From contig SPDT01000004.1 of the NCBI GenBank assembly GCA_008477525.1, forward strand, positions 4,216,001 to 4,280,000: 64,000 nucleotides of DNA. Reading direction: 5' to 3'. Source of the stretch: Hypomyces perniciosus. Taxonomy: Eukaryota; Ascomycota; Sordariomycetes; Hypocreales; Hypocreaceae. The position numbers and the translations under genes are program-made. Below are positions 1 to 9,652 of the stretch, one piece after another. Every line of letters begins with the position of its first letter. The stretch's first letter is position 1. The notes beneath the pieces are model-generated. The model was given only the letters and a program-made list of their open reading frames with translations, was not told where the DNA came from and did not search any database.

Positions 1-1230
1 CTCCCCGCACGTAGAAAGACTTGTTGGATCACGTGCAGCCAGAGATATATGATAAAAGGCATAGTAGCATTGCTCCTTTGTCATTGACGAAGGACCCTTG
101 AAGAAGAGCCCGCATCGAAGCACATTCAACGAAATGCTAAGCTTGTCACTGGTGACACTCGCATCGAAACCAAAGACCCGCCTGAAGACTAGCATATAAC
201 TCTCTGTGAGTGATGGATCTTCTGTGCGATCGGGAGTGGCGGCGGCCCATTGGGGATTAAATTTTTGTGTGGCATATATGTAGAATCGGGACAGTTGTGA
301 CCCATAGGTCTTTTCCAACGTGTCGAACTCATTGGTGGCGACGTAGCTGGATATGGCTTTGGCGATAATACACAGTTCGAAAAGGAACGATGAGGTCATT
401 TTGACTACCATGGCGGAATGGCCATCGTATGTGTTGCATCTGATGAGAAAGAGCTGATGGTTGCTGACGAGGAGCTCGTGTCCGCACCATGCTCGCGTGA
501 ACCATCTCGCCGAGAAAATCTTCCACGTCAACTTTGTGAGTTGCCGGCTGTCTTCGAATTTCTCGCGATACATCCACGCGCATCCGCGTTGAAACGTCTC
601 GGTTATAGATCGCAACGCCTGCTCCTCATCCTTGTCGATGGCGATGTCCTCAAGAACAACAGCAACAAGCCTCGCACGCTGATAAATCACATCCATAGCA
701 CCAATCGCCATTATTTTCTCGTCCTCGTCGGACTGGTTAATGCACAGTTGGTCAACCCAAATCCCTTCATCGCCTGAAACTCGCTCCTCCAAAAGCGCTT
801 CAAATAAAACCGGCGAGATGGGGATCTTCCTGTTCCGGGCTGAGTTGCCAGGTTCTCCCTCCGTTGACCAGTCGTTATTGTGCCAGCAGTAACTCAACGC
901 GATGAAAGATTCTGTAGAACTTGAAGACCCATGCTTCGATCCCTTTGAGATGCGCTTCACCAGACGAAATGGAGCCTTGGACACAGCGGTGGCTTTGAAT
1001 CCAAAGAGCTCAGCGATTCCTCCATTATGAACGCCTGCAAGCAGATCCTTAGCTTTCTGGCGAATGGAATCGGAGAGGGAGGGGGCACCGGCGAGTATTT
1101 TGTCTTTTATAGCTGGTGCCACTGTTACAACAGCTTCGTCGGCATCTTCAGTCGTTCCAGTCACTCCCGTTATCTTACACCAGCTTCCGACGCCGCATAT
1201 CAGACCGCGACCGGTTGCATCTGACGGCAT
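1..1230 (-). CDS. HET-domain (heterokaryon incompatibility) protein, 3' end outside window
   Basis: The minus strand reads open for 410 codons from an ATG at 1230 to the window edge, with no stop, so the C-terminus is missing. Three HET-domain blocks are visible: ALSYCW (about residues 111-116), WVDQLCINQ (about 159-167) and ARWFTRAWC (about 241-249). About 100 residues precede the domain. HET proteins trigger growth arrest or cell death when incompatible hyphae fuse, and many are orphan members of large fungal families; what this one recognises cannot be told. The ORFs on the plus strand here are shadows. The gene is divergent from the aldoxime dehydratase at 1871, with 640 bp between them. 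An intron beyond the edge cannot be excluded. The HET assignment is firm; the allorecognition role is inferred from the family. Confidence 0.88.
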   Translation of the reverse strand, partial: MPSDATGRGLICGVGSWCKITGVTGTTEDADEAVVTVAPAIKDKILAGAPSLSDSIRQKAKDLLAGVHNGGIAELFGFKATAVSKAPFRLVKRISKGSKHGSSSSTESFIALSYCWHNNDWSTEGEPGNSARNRKIPISPVLFEALLEERVSGDEGIWVDQLCINQSDEDEKIMAIGAMDVIYQRARLVAVVLEDIAIDKDEEQALRSITETFQRGCAWMYREKFEDSRQLTKLTWKIFSARWFTRAWCGHELLVSNHQLFLIRCNTYDGHSAMVVKMTSSFLFELCIIAKAISSYVATNEFDTLEKTYGSQLSRFYIYATQKFNPQWAAATPDRTEDPSLTESYMLVFRRVFGFDASVTSDKLSISLNVLRCGLFFKGPSSMTKEQCYYAFYHISLAARDPTSLSTCGE

Positions 1231-1870
1231 GCTGGTATTAAGGCACAAGGGATGAAATCCACAGAATAAACTAGATGGTGGGCTTGTAGCTGCCAAGTTG
1301 GTCCTCCGCACATCTCCGCTTGGGCATACATACGTATGTGTCTTGACTTAGGTAAGGTCTGGTGCCCTCGCGACTATTGGTCCATCCAGAACCCATATAT
1401 ACAAATCGACTCAGGCCCTCATCTCTCAAGCTTTTCACTCTCTAAGCTATAAATTCTGAGAATAGATCGCATCATAACTCATCTGGTACCAGAGGTCATA
1501 ACAACGGCGAGGTTTCGGGGTCGCAAGCATGCCCAGGACTCTGCAGGGGAACTACTTAACCGAGCCTAACCAGTGCATTGAGAGGATTACAGGCGCAGGG
1601 GGTTAAGTGCACCCCGTACTTCGTACTTGGATCAATATCTCGCATCTCTAACCTGCCAAGGCGCAACTTTGGACCAATCATGGGGGATGTTTTGCAGAGG
1701 ACAACCGATATATTATGCGGGGTTAAACGGAAAAGCCGCACGTTGACAGACAGTAATAGCCCGAGTACTATAGCAGCTACCTTTAGTATTTAAAAGGACT
1801 TGCTACTACATACACTTCGATATCGCTGTGTTTAGCAATAAGTACAGTATCGTGTTTTATATCCAAGGCC
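1231..1870. promoter_or_regulatory. Divergent promoter region, HET gene / aldoxime dehydratase
   Basis: No coding sequence is convincing in these 640 bp. A CCAAT box lies in GGACCAATCATGG near 1671. A TATA-like TATTTAAAA lies at 1787-1795, about 80 bp before the dehydratase ATG. Both are seen in sequence; their use is inferred. Confidence 0.4.
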
Positions 1871-2977
1871 ATGGCATGCCCAGTTCGGACGTACCCACTG
1901 GCGAAACCAAAGAACCATCGGCCTCCGGTTCCAAGGTGGAAGGTAAACTTCCCAAATGGAACAACTCATATTTACACGACCTACTTGGGCGTTCAATGGC
2001 ACTCGAAAAGCTCGGCAGTAACCCAGGCTGTAGAGCAGGTAATCCGCGCGACTCGTGCTTGGCTCGACGGCAACACGTCTGACCAATTCTTTGCTTTTGA
2101 GTCTTTCGACTTTCTCGATGGCAACGACGAGCAGGGTACCAAGGTCTGGGTATGCTACTGGGGCGATGAGGGGAAGTACAAAGAAAGTCTCGACCGTCTT
2201 TCCCTGGCTACACTCTTCTCAGAGTTACCCGCGAACAGCCGCGCTTCCGTCGGCTTATGGGTTGAGAGGTTTCCAAGTCCTTTGTCACGGCTGGAGACGA
2301 ACTATTCTGGCCTGGATTACCTTCCAGGACTGGCAAAATTGCCTGGAGTTGGTACGGAGGAGCATTCTACCACAGCGTACTGGGGCGCTGCGAGAGATCG
2401 GATACCAGAGTCGGCACATGATTTGTTTGAACAAGACGAAACTGCCTTTCAATCACCCATTGAAGAACCCAGTGGTTTAGGACAGCATTTAATCGGAACC
2501 AATTGCAATAACGTGGTACACATTCGGTCTGGTCAGTTCTGGGGAAACTGCACCCTAGAGGAAGGTCAGGCATACGAATCGAGCCTCAAACCGAGGCTTG
2601 AAGCAGGACTTCGCTATCTATGGGACAACCCATTCGATACCGGCGCTATGGGTCTGCGATATCTCAGGAACACCAAAAACAACGATGAGATCCTCAGTGA
2701 GGGCAACAGCACATTGAAAGAGACGTGTGCCGCCGGCTTCTTCACCAGCCTACACAGCCTAGAAAGGTGGGCAAAGACGCACCCATCACATCTGGCTATT
2801 TATACAGGGGCACTGAAGCATGCAAAGGTATGGGGGAACGACAGAAAATTTCGAACGTGGCATGAGGTATCGGTGCTCAAACGTGGCGAGGCGAGCTTTG
2901 AGTATATTAATTGCTTGCCGAATACTGGGGTAATTCGATCCTTGCCACTCGATGACCTGAGAGGCATTGAATTTTAG
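1871..2977 (+). CDS. Aldoxime dehydratase (heme-containing dehydratase family)
   Basis: Single-exon gene of 368 aa; bacterial and fungal aldoxime dehydratases are about 350-370 aa, so it looks complete. The family converts aldoximes to nitriles (phenylacetaldoxime to phenylacetonitrile in OxdB-type enzymes) on a b-type heme with the substrate bound directly to iron. The C-terminal signature is present: ERWAKTHPSHLAIY contains the likely proximal heme ligand (His304 or His307), and RTWHEVSVL carries the likely distal catalytic His331. The ATG at 1871 follows a TATA-like box and lies in the context GGCCATGG. No aldoxime-forming P450 or nitrilase is encoded next to it in this window. Family assignment is from motif recognition; the substrate is unknown. 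Confidence 0.86.
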   Translation: MACPVRTYPLAKPKNHRPPVPRWKVNFPNGTTHIYTTYLGVQWHSKSSAVTQAVEQVIRATRAWLDGNTSDQFFAFESFDFLDGNDEQGTKVWVCYWGDEGKYKESLDRLSLATLFSELPANSRASVGLWVERFPSPLSRLETNYSGLDYLPGLAKLPGVGTEEHSTTAYWGAARDRIPESAHDLFEQDETAFQSPIEEPSGLGQHLIGTNCNNVVHIRSGQFWGNCTLEEGQAYESSLKPRLEAGLRYLWDNPFDTGAMGLRYLRNTKNNDEILSEGNSTLKETCAAGFFTSLHSLERWAKTHPSHLAIYTGALKHAKVWGNDRKFRTWHEVSVLKRGEASFEYINCLPNTGVIRSLPLDDLRGIEF

Positions 2978-3502
2978 ACCCAGAAATGCTGTAGCAGGGC
3001 TCGAGATTTAAACGGACTTGTCAATCGGCCAGTGCACTGAGTAAAATCCGTTATAAACGCTCATCGAGGTCAAAGGCCCCTTGCTAGGCCCTTGTCCAGG
3101 GCCCCTGCTGGTACCAGCCCTGCAACATCGTATAGGTACGAGTAGTTGAACGTTACTAGGCGGGGGAGTACGAAGTAGGGATATGGGTATTAATAGATAC
3201 CAGATTGAGTACTCGTAAAATAGGTTGTCTAGGTGATTAGTAGGCTGAATACGGAGTACGGAGCACTTTGCTTTGCACGTTCCGGGTGGGCCGGTAGGGC
3301 GAAGCATGATGGCTTGCATCCAAAATGTAATGGTACAAGAAGGGGTCTCCCTCAGTCTGAGCAGTCTTTGATCGTGCATCTTTTCTCTACTTTTGACTTC
3401 GTCAACGAACCGGCTTGTCCCTACGGCGCGAGATACCCCTGGAACAAAACCAAGTCTGAGACTTACCTCCGTCTTTGACTCTGTATTACTCCATCGCTAA
3501 AG
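2978..3502. other. Intergenic, no gene seen
   Basis: No ORF with family features. It carries one copy of the 9-mer TACGGAGTA at 3250-3258, partly repeated at 3255-3263. The stretch just before 3503 should be the promoter of the downstream SDR gene. Confidence 0.4.
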
Positions 3503-4489
3503 ATGACCGGCATGTGGCTCTACACACTCGCCGGCATTGGTGTCGTGACAATTTCATTTGCTGCGTACACTGTCTTTGACTTTGTGGTTTTCCATTTCAT
3601 CACTCCATCAGCGCCACTCAAATCCTACAAGCGTACAGGCCCCGATCCAACATTTGCCCTCATCACGGGTGCCAGCGCGGGCATCGGCCTCGGTGTCGCG
3701 CAGGAGCTGGTCAAGCAAGGTTTCGGCGTCATTCTTCTCGGTCACCTGGCCGAAGAGCTCGCCGAGGCTAAGTTGCGGCTCGAGAAGCTCAAGCCTGGGG
3801 CTGCGGTGCGCACCTTGGTCATGGACGCGATGACAGCCAGGCCAGCCGAGATGGAAGCCGCCGTGAGGTTGCTGGAGGGTTTGCAGGTCTCTATCCTGGT
3901 GAACAACGTCGGCAGCAACCCCGTCGCCCTACCGGCCTTCCGTACCCTGGCGACGTACTCGAGCGCCGATGTCGACGCCGTCATCGACATGAACGCACGT
4001 TTCATGGCACGCATCACGGCGCTCATGCTTCCTATTCTGAGCCGTAAGCCGGGTCAGGTCGGCCAACGCTCACTGATCATCAACATGAGCTCGATGGGCA
4101 TGATTGGCGTGCCATGGCTGATCATGTATGGCGCAACCAAGGGGTTCAACCTCGCATTCAGCCATGGGCTGGCGCGCGAACTGGGGACGTCGTCAGAGAC
4201 TAGCCACATCGACTGCCTTGCCATCCTGCCCGGTGACGTGCTGAGCCAGGGCAACTGTAAGGGGGTACCAAAGAATGCGCCGACATGGGATCACTATGGA
4301 CGGTGGATTGTAGAGAAGGTGGACGGTGCTGTGCGACGCAAGAAGAGGAACATGAGCCCACACTGGCCGCACGATCTTCAATTTAGGATCCTCTCATGGC
4401 TAGACGAAGGGACAGTGACGGCAGAGATGGACAAGATGATAAGGAGAAAGAAAATTGCATGGAATGGCCCTCACGAGAAAACACAATGA
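3503..4489 (+). CDS. Membrane-anchored SDR, very-long-chain 3-ketoacyl-CoA reductase / HSD17B12-like
   Basis: Single exon, 328 aa, ATG at 3503. A hydrophobic stretch at residues 5-32 looks like an N-terminal membrane anchor. A classical short-chain dehydrogenase fold follows: cofactor motif TGASAGIG at 55-62, an NNVG motif after the mid-domain, the active-site Ser196 in NMSSMGMIG, and Tyr209/Lys213 in YGATK. This layout is typical of the ER enzyme that reduces 3-ketoacyl-CoA during fatty acid elongation (yeast Ifa38) and of 17-beta-hydroxysteroid dehydrogenase 12. Fungi often have several divergent paralogues, so the true substrate is uncertain. A C-terminal KKXX signal is absent; the tail ends HEKTQ. 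Confidence 0.82.
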   Translation: MTGMWLYTLAGIGVVTISFAAYTVFDFVVFHFITPSAPLKSYKRTGPDPTFALITGASAGIGLGVAQELVKQGFGVILLGHLAEELAEAKLRLEKLKPGAAVRTLVMDAMTARPAEMEAAVRLLEGLQVSILVNNVGSNPVALPAFRTLATYSSADVDAVIDMNARFMARITALMLPILSRKPGQVGQRSLIINMSSMGMIGVPWLIMYGATKGFNLAFSHGLARELGTSSETSHIDCLAILPGDVLSQGNCKGVPKNAPTWDHYGRWIVEKVDGAVRRKKRNMSPHWPHDLQFRILSWLDEGTVTAEMDKMIRRKKIAWNGPHEKTQ

Positions 4490-7170
4490 TGCAAGATCAC
4501 CTACATATTAATAGGAGAGTTGAACATGACCTGTGAGCTCGGCGCAGCTGCCCAGGCACTGGATAATTCGCTGAAGCATCGCCGGCGGCTTTGTCTTCTA
4601 TGAGAATGAGACCACAACGTGTCCCAAGATATAGGAACCACACGTCCAATAGCTCTGGTGTGCCATTTTGTGACCATTTTGCAGTGAGACCTTGGGATCG
4701 CCGTAAGATCATCCAAATATGTTGTATCTCTAGAGAATGTTTCCCATGGTAGGTAGTTATTGTATGCCGCGTAATAATTTGCAGAAACGCATCATATCGA
4801 TCTTCTTAATGAATCCTTGACGTAAAATGGCACCGTCCTTTACGAATCGTTTTTGATGTGGACGGATTGGGGGTGAGTCTCAGGGGAAAATGACCTTTCC
4901 ATCTACAGATGCCCAAGACCACGATGACACCCAACGTTCTGCTTTTGCCTGTCTTGTATACTGATGCTGTCCGTTCGCAGCGTGGCCAAAATGGCGCCAG
5001 AGGAGTGGCTCTACGCGATATTCTTTCCACACGCCAAAAATGTAGTCATCCGTGGCAATTTGGCTGAGCTGTGCAAGTCCTACTAAAATTCCTGCGTGGA
5101 AAGAAATAGGCTTCTGCTCGGTTTTCCTGCCATTTATGCTTCAAGACTTTCATATTTCACGTTTCTCACAGAAGCTAACCACAAATTCTCTACAGTAACT
5201 GCACAATTAACTGTTCGCACCTCGTACCACTCTTCCGGTCCAAGGGTCGCCTAATAATCGAACTCTGTACATGCCGCAAGGATCACAAACGTTAGTTTAG
5301 TACAAGACCTATATCTCGATTTTGTGATTGGAGAATAATGCAGATATGTATTTCTATATAAAATCGTGATGTGGGTCTTGTACTGAACTAAACCTGGAAG
5401 TTTGTGATCCTTGCGGCATGTATATACGTAGACCTCTAGAAAGTGCAATAGTATGCCCTAGCAGATTCCAGGCCAAGGAACAGATCATTCTAGGTGTTCT
5501 CTGGATGCGCGCTAATATAGTTTATAAATCTAGGAATAAATATAGCCGTATTCTTACTTCCTCGATACCGGAGCCAGTAATTCCATATCTGAAGATATTG
5601 CTTCGTCTTGATTGCAACGAAATCGGTCTCGTTGGTCAGGTTATTAGAATAGCTTTGGAGAAAAACCAGGTATAGAGCAAGAAACTCCTCTACATTCACA
5701 CTTACCCTACGGCTGGTCGCAGGCTTGTGGTAAGTCAAGGGAAACCAGCGCTACAAAGACCGAATTAACATAAATAGTAGCAAGGATAGGAGGGGTAAGA
5801 CACAAAAGCGTTATAGCCTTGAACCGGTAGCATGAATGATTGACTTGAATAGAGTCTAAGGAATACAGAACAGTGGCTGCGACGAATGTAGCAGATCAAG
5901 CTTGGTGGGGGCTAGCAGTGGTAGTTGAGAATGCATTAGTAGCAACATAGCTATAGAGACTTGGGAAGCTCAGCTTGAGACTGCAGATAGACGGATCTAC
6001 CAGGTGGTTTCATCTTCATATTAGTAGACCATTTGCAGGTATAGGTGCCTAGATGTTGTGAGGTAAATGATAGATAACGAGCAACCCGGTGTGTACAATT
6101 GGCCCACTGGATGCTCGACCTATACCACCTGTGAAAATCTCTAGAAGAAATGCGACAAGCACCGATAATCGGACGTCCTTTCGTTGATGATGTATGGGTT
6201 GTTGACGAGTACAACAGCATCTGCCCAATATGTGCGATTAGAGATCTTTGGGTTGGATTGGAGGACCACTATTGGCACGTGAGTACCTCAATAATGAACG
6301 GAAGACCGAAAAGCGGTTTGTAAAGGAACCGATTTGGGCCCGGGACATTGAGCCCAAGACAGAGAAGAAGCTCCAGTCGCTGTGGGCCGTAGTGCTTGGG
6401 CCTTGATCGAGTGGGTATACATGATCCCTTTTTGCACTCTGGAGGCGAGTCGTATACAACAATGTTCCTAATATGCATGGCTAATAGGTCTGGCACCGAA
6501 ATTTGTCTCGGACTAACTGACGTGTTTCAATATCCTAAGTTGGTTGACATGACGCACTTTATCTACAGGATCCGATGGCTGAGACACGTTGGCGGCCCCA
6601 ACTGGACGGTGACATCGATACATGTTTTCCCAAGCTGCCAAACATGCCCTGACAGACTCAACCTTCGCAAAGAATTACCGGCCCTCTCAAAACCGGCAAA
6701 CTCAGTCTTTTGGGCTCGTGGTCGCGTAGGTTGGGTACACTGTGGTTGTGTTTCCATTACTAAGGGAAATACAGCCACATCAACACAAACAAGCTACACA
6801 CAGTCTGTGTGGTAAATGAGACCACGCTAATTCCTTGCCTTTGGTGTCCGTTTGTGGTAATTGGTCCGTGGTGCAGAAGCGTATGAACTGCGGTTGCTGT
6901 ATGGTTGCGAGCTGCGCGTCTTGGACCAATCAACACGAAATACTTAATGTCTTAATAGTGCTGCCCAGGTGGTGTTGTTTTTACTACGTGGTCGACCGGG
7001 ATTGGACCATTTTGCAAGCTGCTTAAGCTATTAGAAGTGGTAGTCAATAAATGGTGAGCTGCTTCCCAACTTATTCGGTTTACATCGGGCAAGATCCCTC
7101 TCTTCGCCACTTTTGAAGCCTCCTCATCTTAGGCCCAATTCGATAGAGACGACGGCGAATCCAGAGCGTC
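4490..7170. other. Gene-poor 2.7-kb stretch with a foldback element
   Basis: Only short ORFs with no recognisable family on either strand. The one structured item is the inverted-repeat element at 5268-5422. The part next to 7171 should hold the promoter of the exonuclease gene, with CCAAT-type ACCAATCAA near 6924. I see nothing else I can support. Confidence 0.4.
5268..5422. mobile_element. MITE-like foldback element with TA target duplication
   Basis: The left arm at 5268-5290 and the right arm at 5400-5422 are perfect inverted repeats of 23 bp, starting TACATGCCGCAAGG and ending CCTTGCGGCATGTA. A second, imperfect pairing block follows inside (GTTTAGTACAAGACC near 5295 against GGTCTTGTACTGAAC near 5374). 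The loop of about 55 bp is AT-rich and has no ORF. If the outer TA on each side is the duplicated target, the element is about 151 bp with termini CATGCCG, as expected for a non-autonomous Tc1/mariner-type element. The structure is seen directly; the family is inference, since no second copy is in this window. Confidence 0.6.
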
Positions 7171-8514
7171 ATGGCAAGGACTACACCAGCTACGACACCT
7201 TCGCAGCAATGTACAGTGTGTCTCCAAATTCTCAAGTCAAAACGTGCTCTTGCCAAGCACTCTCTCGACCAAGGTCATAGAGCCGAACAATGCTGTCGAG
7301 AATGCATGCGGTTATTTGGAAGCTCGAAAGCACTCGACGATCATAAAAAATCTTCTGTTCACTCAAAATCACAGGTCAACAGCGCCAAAGGCCAGTCTCC
7401 AGCATTACCTTCAGACCCACTCAACTGTAGAGGCAATAACTACTCGCGACTTTCAACAGTCTACCAGGCACAGATCTATGACATGCTGGTATCCAGCTGC
7501 CATCCGCTAGACTGTCTCAAAAAGCAGGGTTATGTACTTGGAGCCGAGCAGCAGAGACGAAATACCAAGAAATTTCGGCCTCCACCTAAGCCAGAAATCG
7601 CAATGCCGAGACGAAAGGCCGTAGTTCTGGACTGCGAGATGGCTGGCGTCAAAGGAGGCCGAAGCGAGCTAATAAAGCTCTGCATCATCGACTTTCTGAC
7701 CGGCGAGATATTAGCCAACTCACTCGTAAAGCCGCAACAGCCTATTATCGAATGGCGAAGTCACATTCACGGTATTACTCCCGCGGTAATGTCTATCGCC
7801 AAGGCGCAGAAACAGGTCTTCGATGGCTGGGAAGCGGCGAGAGCCGAGCTGTGGAGGCACATCAATGAGGACACAATCCTAGTCGGACAGTCGCTCAATA
7901 ACGATCTGCAAGTACTGCGGGTTATTCACACCAGAATTGTGGACTCGGCAATCCTCACGGCTGAAGCCGTCTATGGTAGAGGCAGCAAAATACATCGTAT
8001 GTGGGGACTGAAGGATCTATGCCACGATCTTCTTGACCTAAGCATACGTGGTAGTGCTCAATCAGGCAATCACAATCAGATACACGATAGCCTCGAGGAT
8101 GTTCTAGCAGCGCGGGAAGTGGTCTTGTGGTGCCTACAACACCCAGTGCAGCTCGGGGCATGGGCATCTGAGAGGGAGAAGGAGCCAAAACGAAGATCAC
8201 GCAGCAAGAAGTTGAACTGCAAACCTGCGCAAGAGGCGCCATTTGAGAATACCGGAGTTGAGTGTGGAGACGACGAAGATGAGGCTATCCGGTGGGAGGA
8301 TGTCGACTATTATGAAGGATACGATTGGAGCATTAGAGGAAAAGAGGATGAACATTGGGACGAGGTTGACGCGGAGTATTATCCAGATTGGAACACCACA
8401 GACGAGAGTGGAGATATGGGACAGGGGAATATGCGGGATGGAGTTTATTATTATCAAGCTGCATTTCACCTTATGTCTGGGTCAGGGCTTGGGTCAGGGT
8501 TTGGATTCTGGTGA
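7171..8514 (+). CDS. REX4-like DEDDh 3'-5' RNA exonuclease with C2H2 fingers
   Basis: Single exon, 447 aa. The N-terminus has two C2H2-type motifs (residues about 14-65, CTVC..H and CREC..H). The exonuclease domain follows with all DEDDh residues: Asp154 and Glu156 in DCEMAG, Asp245 in GQSLNNDLQVL, and His305/Asp310 in HDSLED. This places it with the REX4/ISG20-like 3'-5' exonucleases, which trim structured or ribosomal RNA precursors, usually in the nucleus. The C-terminal 100 residues are acidic and rich in Tyr, Asp and Glu, and end in a short Gly-rich tail. Zinc fingers ahead of the exonuclease are a common fungal arrangement. The RNA substrate is not known. Confidence 0.86.
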   Translation: MARTTPATTPSQQCTVCLQILKSKRALAKHSLDQGHRAEQCCRECMRLFGSSKALDDHKKSSVHSKSQVNSAKGQSPALPSDPLNCRGNNYSRLSTVYQAQIYDMLVSSCHPLDCLKKQGYVLGAEQQRRNTKKFRPPPKPEIAMPRRKAVVLDCEMAGVKGGRSELIKLCIIDFLTGEILANSLVKPQQPIIEWRSHIHGITPAVMSIAKAQKQVFDGWEAARAELWRHINEDTILVGQSLNNDLQVLRVIHTRIVDSAILTAEAVYGRGSKIHRMWGLKDLCHDLLDLSIRGSAQSGNHNQIHDSLEDVLAAREVVLWCLQHPVQLGAWASEREKEPKRRSRSKKLNCKPAQEAPFENTGVECGDDEDEAIRWEDVDYYEGYDWSIRGKEDEHWDEVDAEYYPDWNTTDESGDMGQGNMRDGVYYYQAAFHLMSGSGLGSGFGFW

Positions 8515-9652
8515 CTCGCTAGCCACCAGTATTCTGAGGTTGTGATGGTTCTCTTAAGTCGCTTGCCTCATACGATGCATCTTATATTGTCTTACCTTCT
8601 TGTAATCTGCGTCAATTTGTCTTCCATCTGAGCTGAATCTGCTTGGTTTAATCATCTGTCTGGGTGAAATCGCTGGCCTTAGGCGGCAACACGCCATCAT
8701 CAAGGATTAATTCGATGTAGTTGAAGTAGTTTCGGTCATGTATGTTTTAATTATAGTACTTCGTTTATCCACGTCGGAGGCCGAAATGGCCGTGAGGGTT
8801 AATAAGGGTATGCCTCTTTGTGATTGCCAAGAGCGAATGAGAATAAAGAGGTCGACTTGACAGAGCAACACGAACGCACCAAAATAGCTGCAGTACGGAC
8901 TTTATAGGTATTTGCTCGTGTCAAGTCTGCGGGTTAAAGCGTTTTATCACAGAAAAGGTAAGTATAAATCTGCTCTCTTCCGTCGGGTCAGCATGAACGT
9001 GTTCGAGGTAGCGAGTACTATTTGCCAATCAAGCAACGGCCTGGAGCCGACCATTAAACACTGAAATCTATAGATAGTACTCACTGCAACGGATTCTAAG
9101 ACTTATTGGAGATGGATCAGTGCTGTACTACTAATCCTGATCTAGCACTAACCTCGCGTTTTTCGTGCGGGCTGGTAAGCCCATGTAGATCCACTATCTT
9201 GTACTCCGGAGTATTAGTACTTATATAGATGCTACCTTATGTTGCCTTAAAGATGGCCGCTCCAGTTCTTGCATAAGGTAAGCTTACAAACCATGGCTTT
9301 GAGGGAAGAGGATCCGTCCGCTGGAGAATCCGTCGTAATAATACTAATACTTGTTTGTGTGGGGGTTCTAACTCAACTGGCCATGTCAAATATTCAGGGA
9401 TCAGTTAGGTACTCTATACATATGAATTGTTATTAGTGCCAGCTAGTCCTAACGCTGGTTAGGTTGGTAAGGAGGTATGGAGTACCTCCACATAACCCGC
9501 GGGTGTATTGCTTATGGAGTAGTTAGCACTGTGTTTAGCCGTTACAGCAGCACCACATTCGTTGAACTGACGTTTTTCTCCCTTTCATCTCACGACACAT
9601 TTGATCGCATCAAATACAACATACACAACACACAGACACAAGGCTATACGCC
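8515..9652. other. Intergenic, no gene seen
   Basis: About 1.1 kb without convincing coding potential. A 12-bp palindrome TACTCCGGAGTA lies at 9202-9213. The end of the stretch is the 5' region of the Zn2Cys6 gene. Confidence 0.4.

Noticed and set aside
418..777. 119-codon plus-strand ORF near the left edge
   Set aside because: It is the complement of the HET-domain gene, which has clear motifs on the minus strand.
6396..6815. 139-codon ORF in the gene-poor stretch
   Set aside because: No recognisable domain and overlapping ORFs on the other strand; looks like chance.
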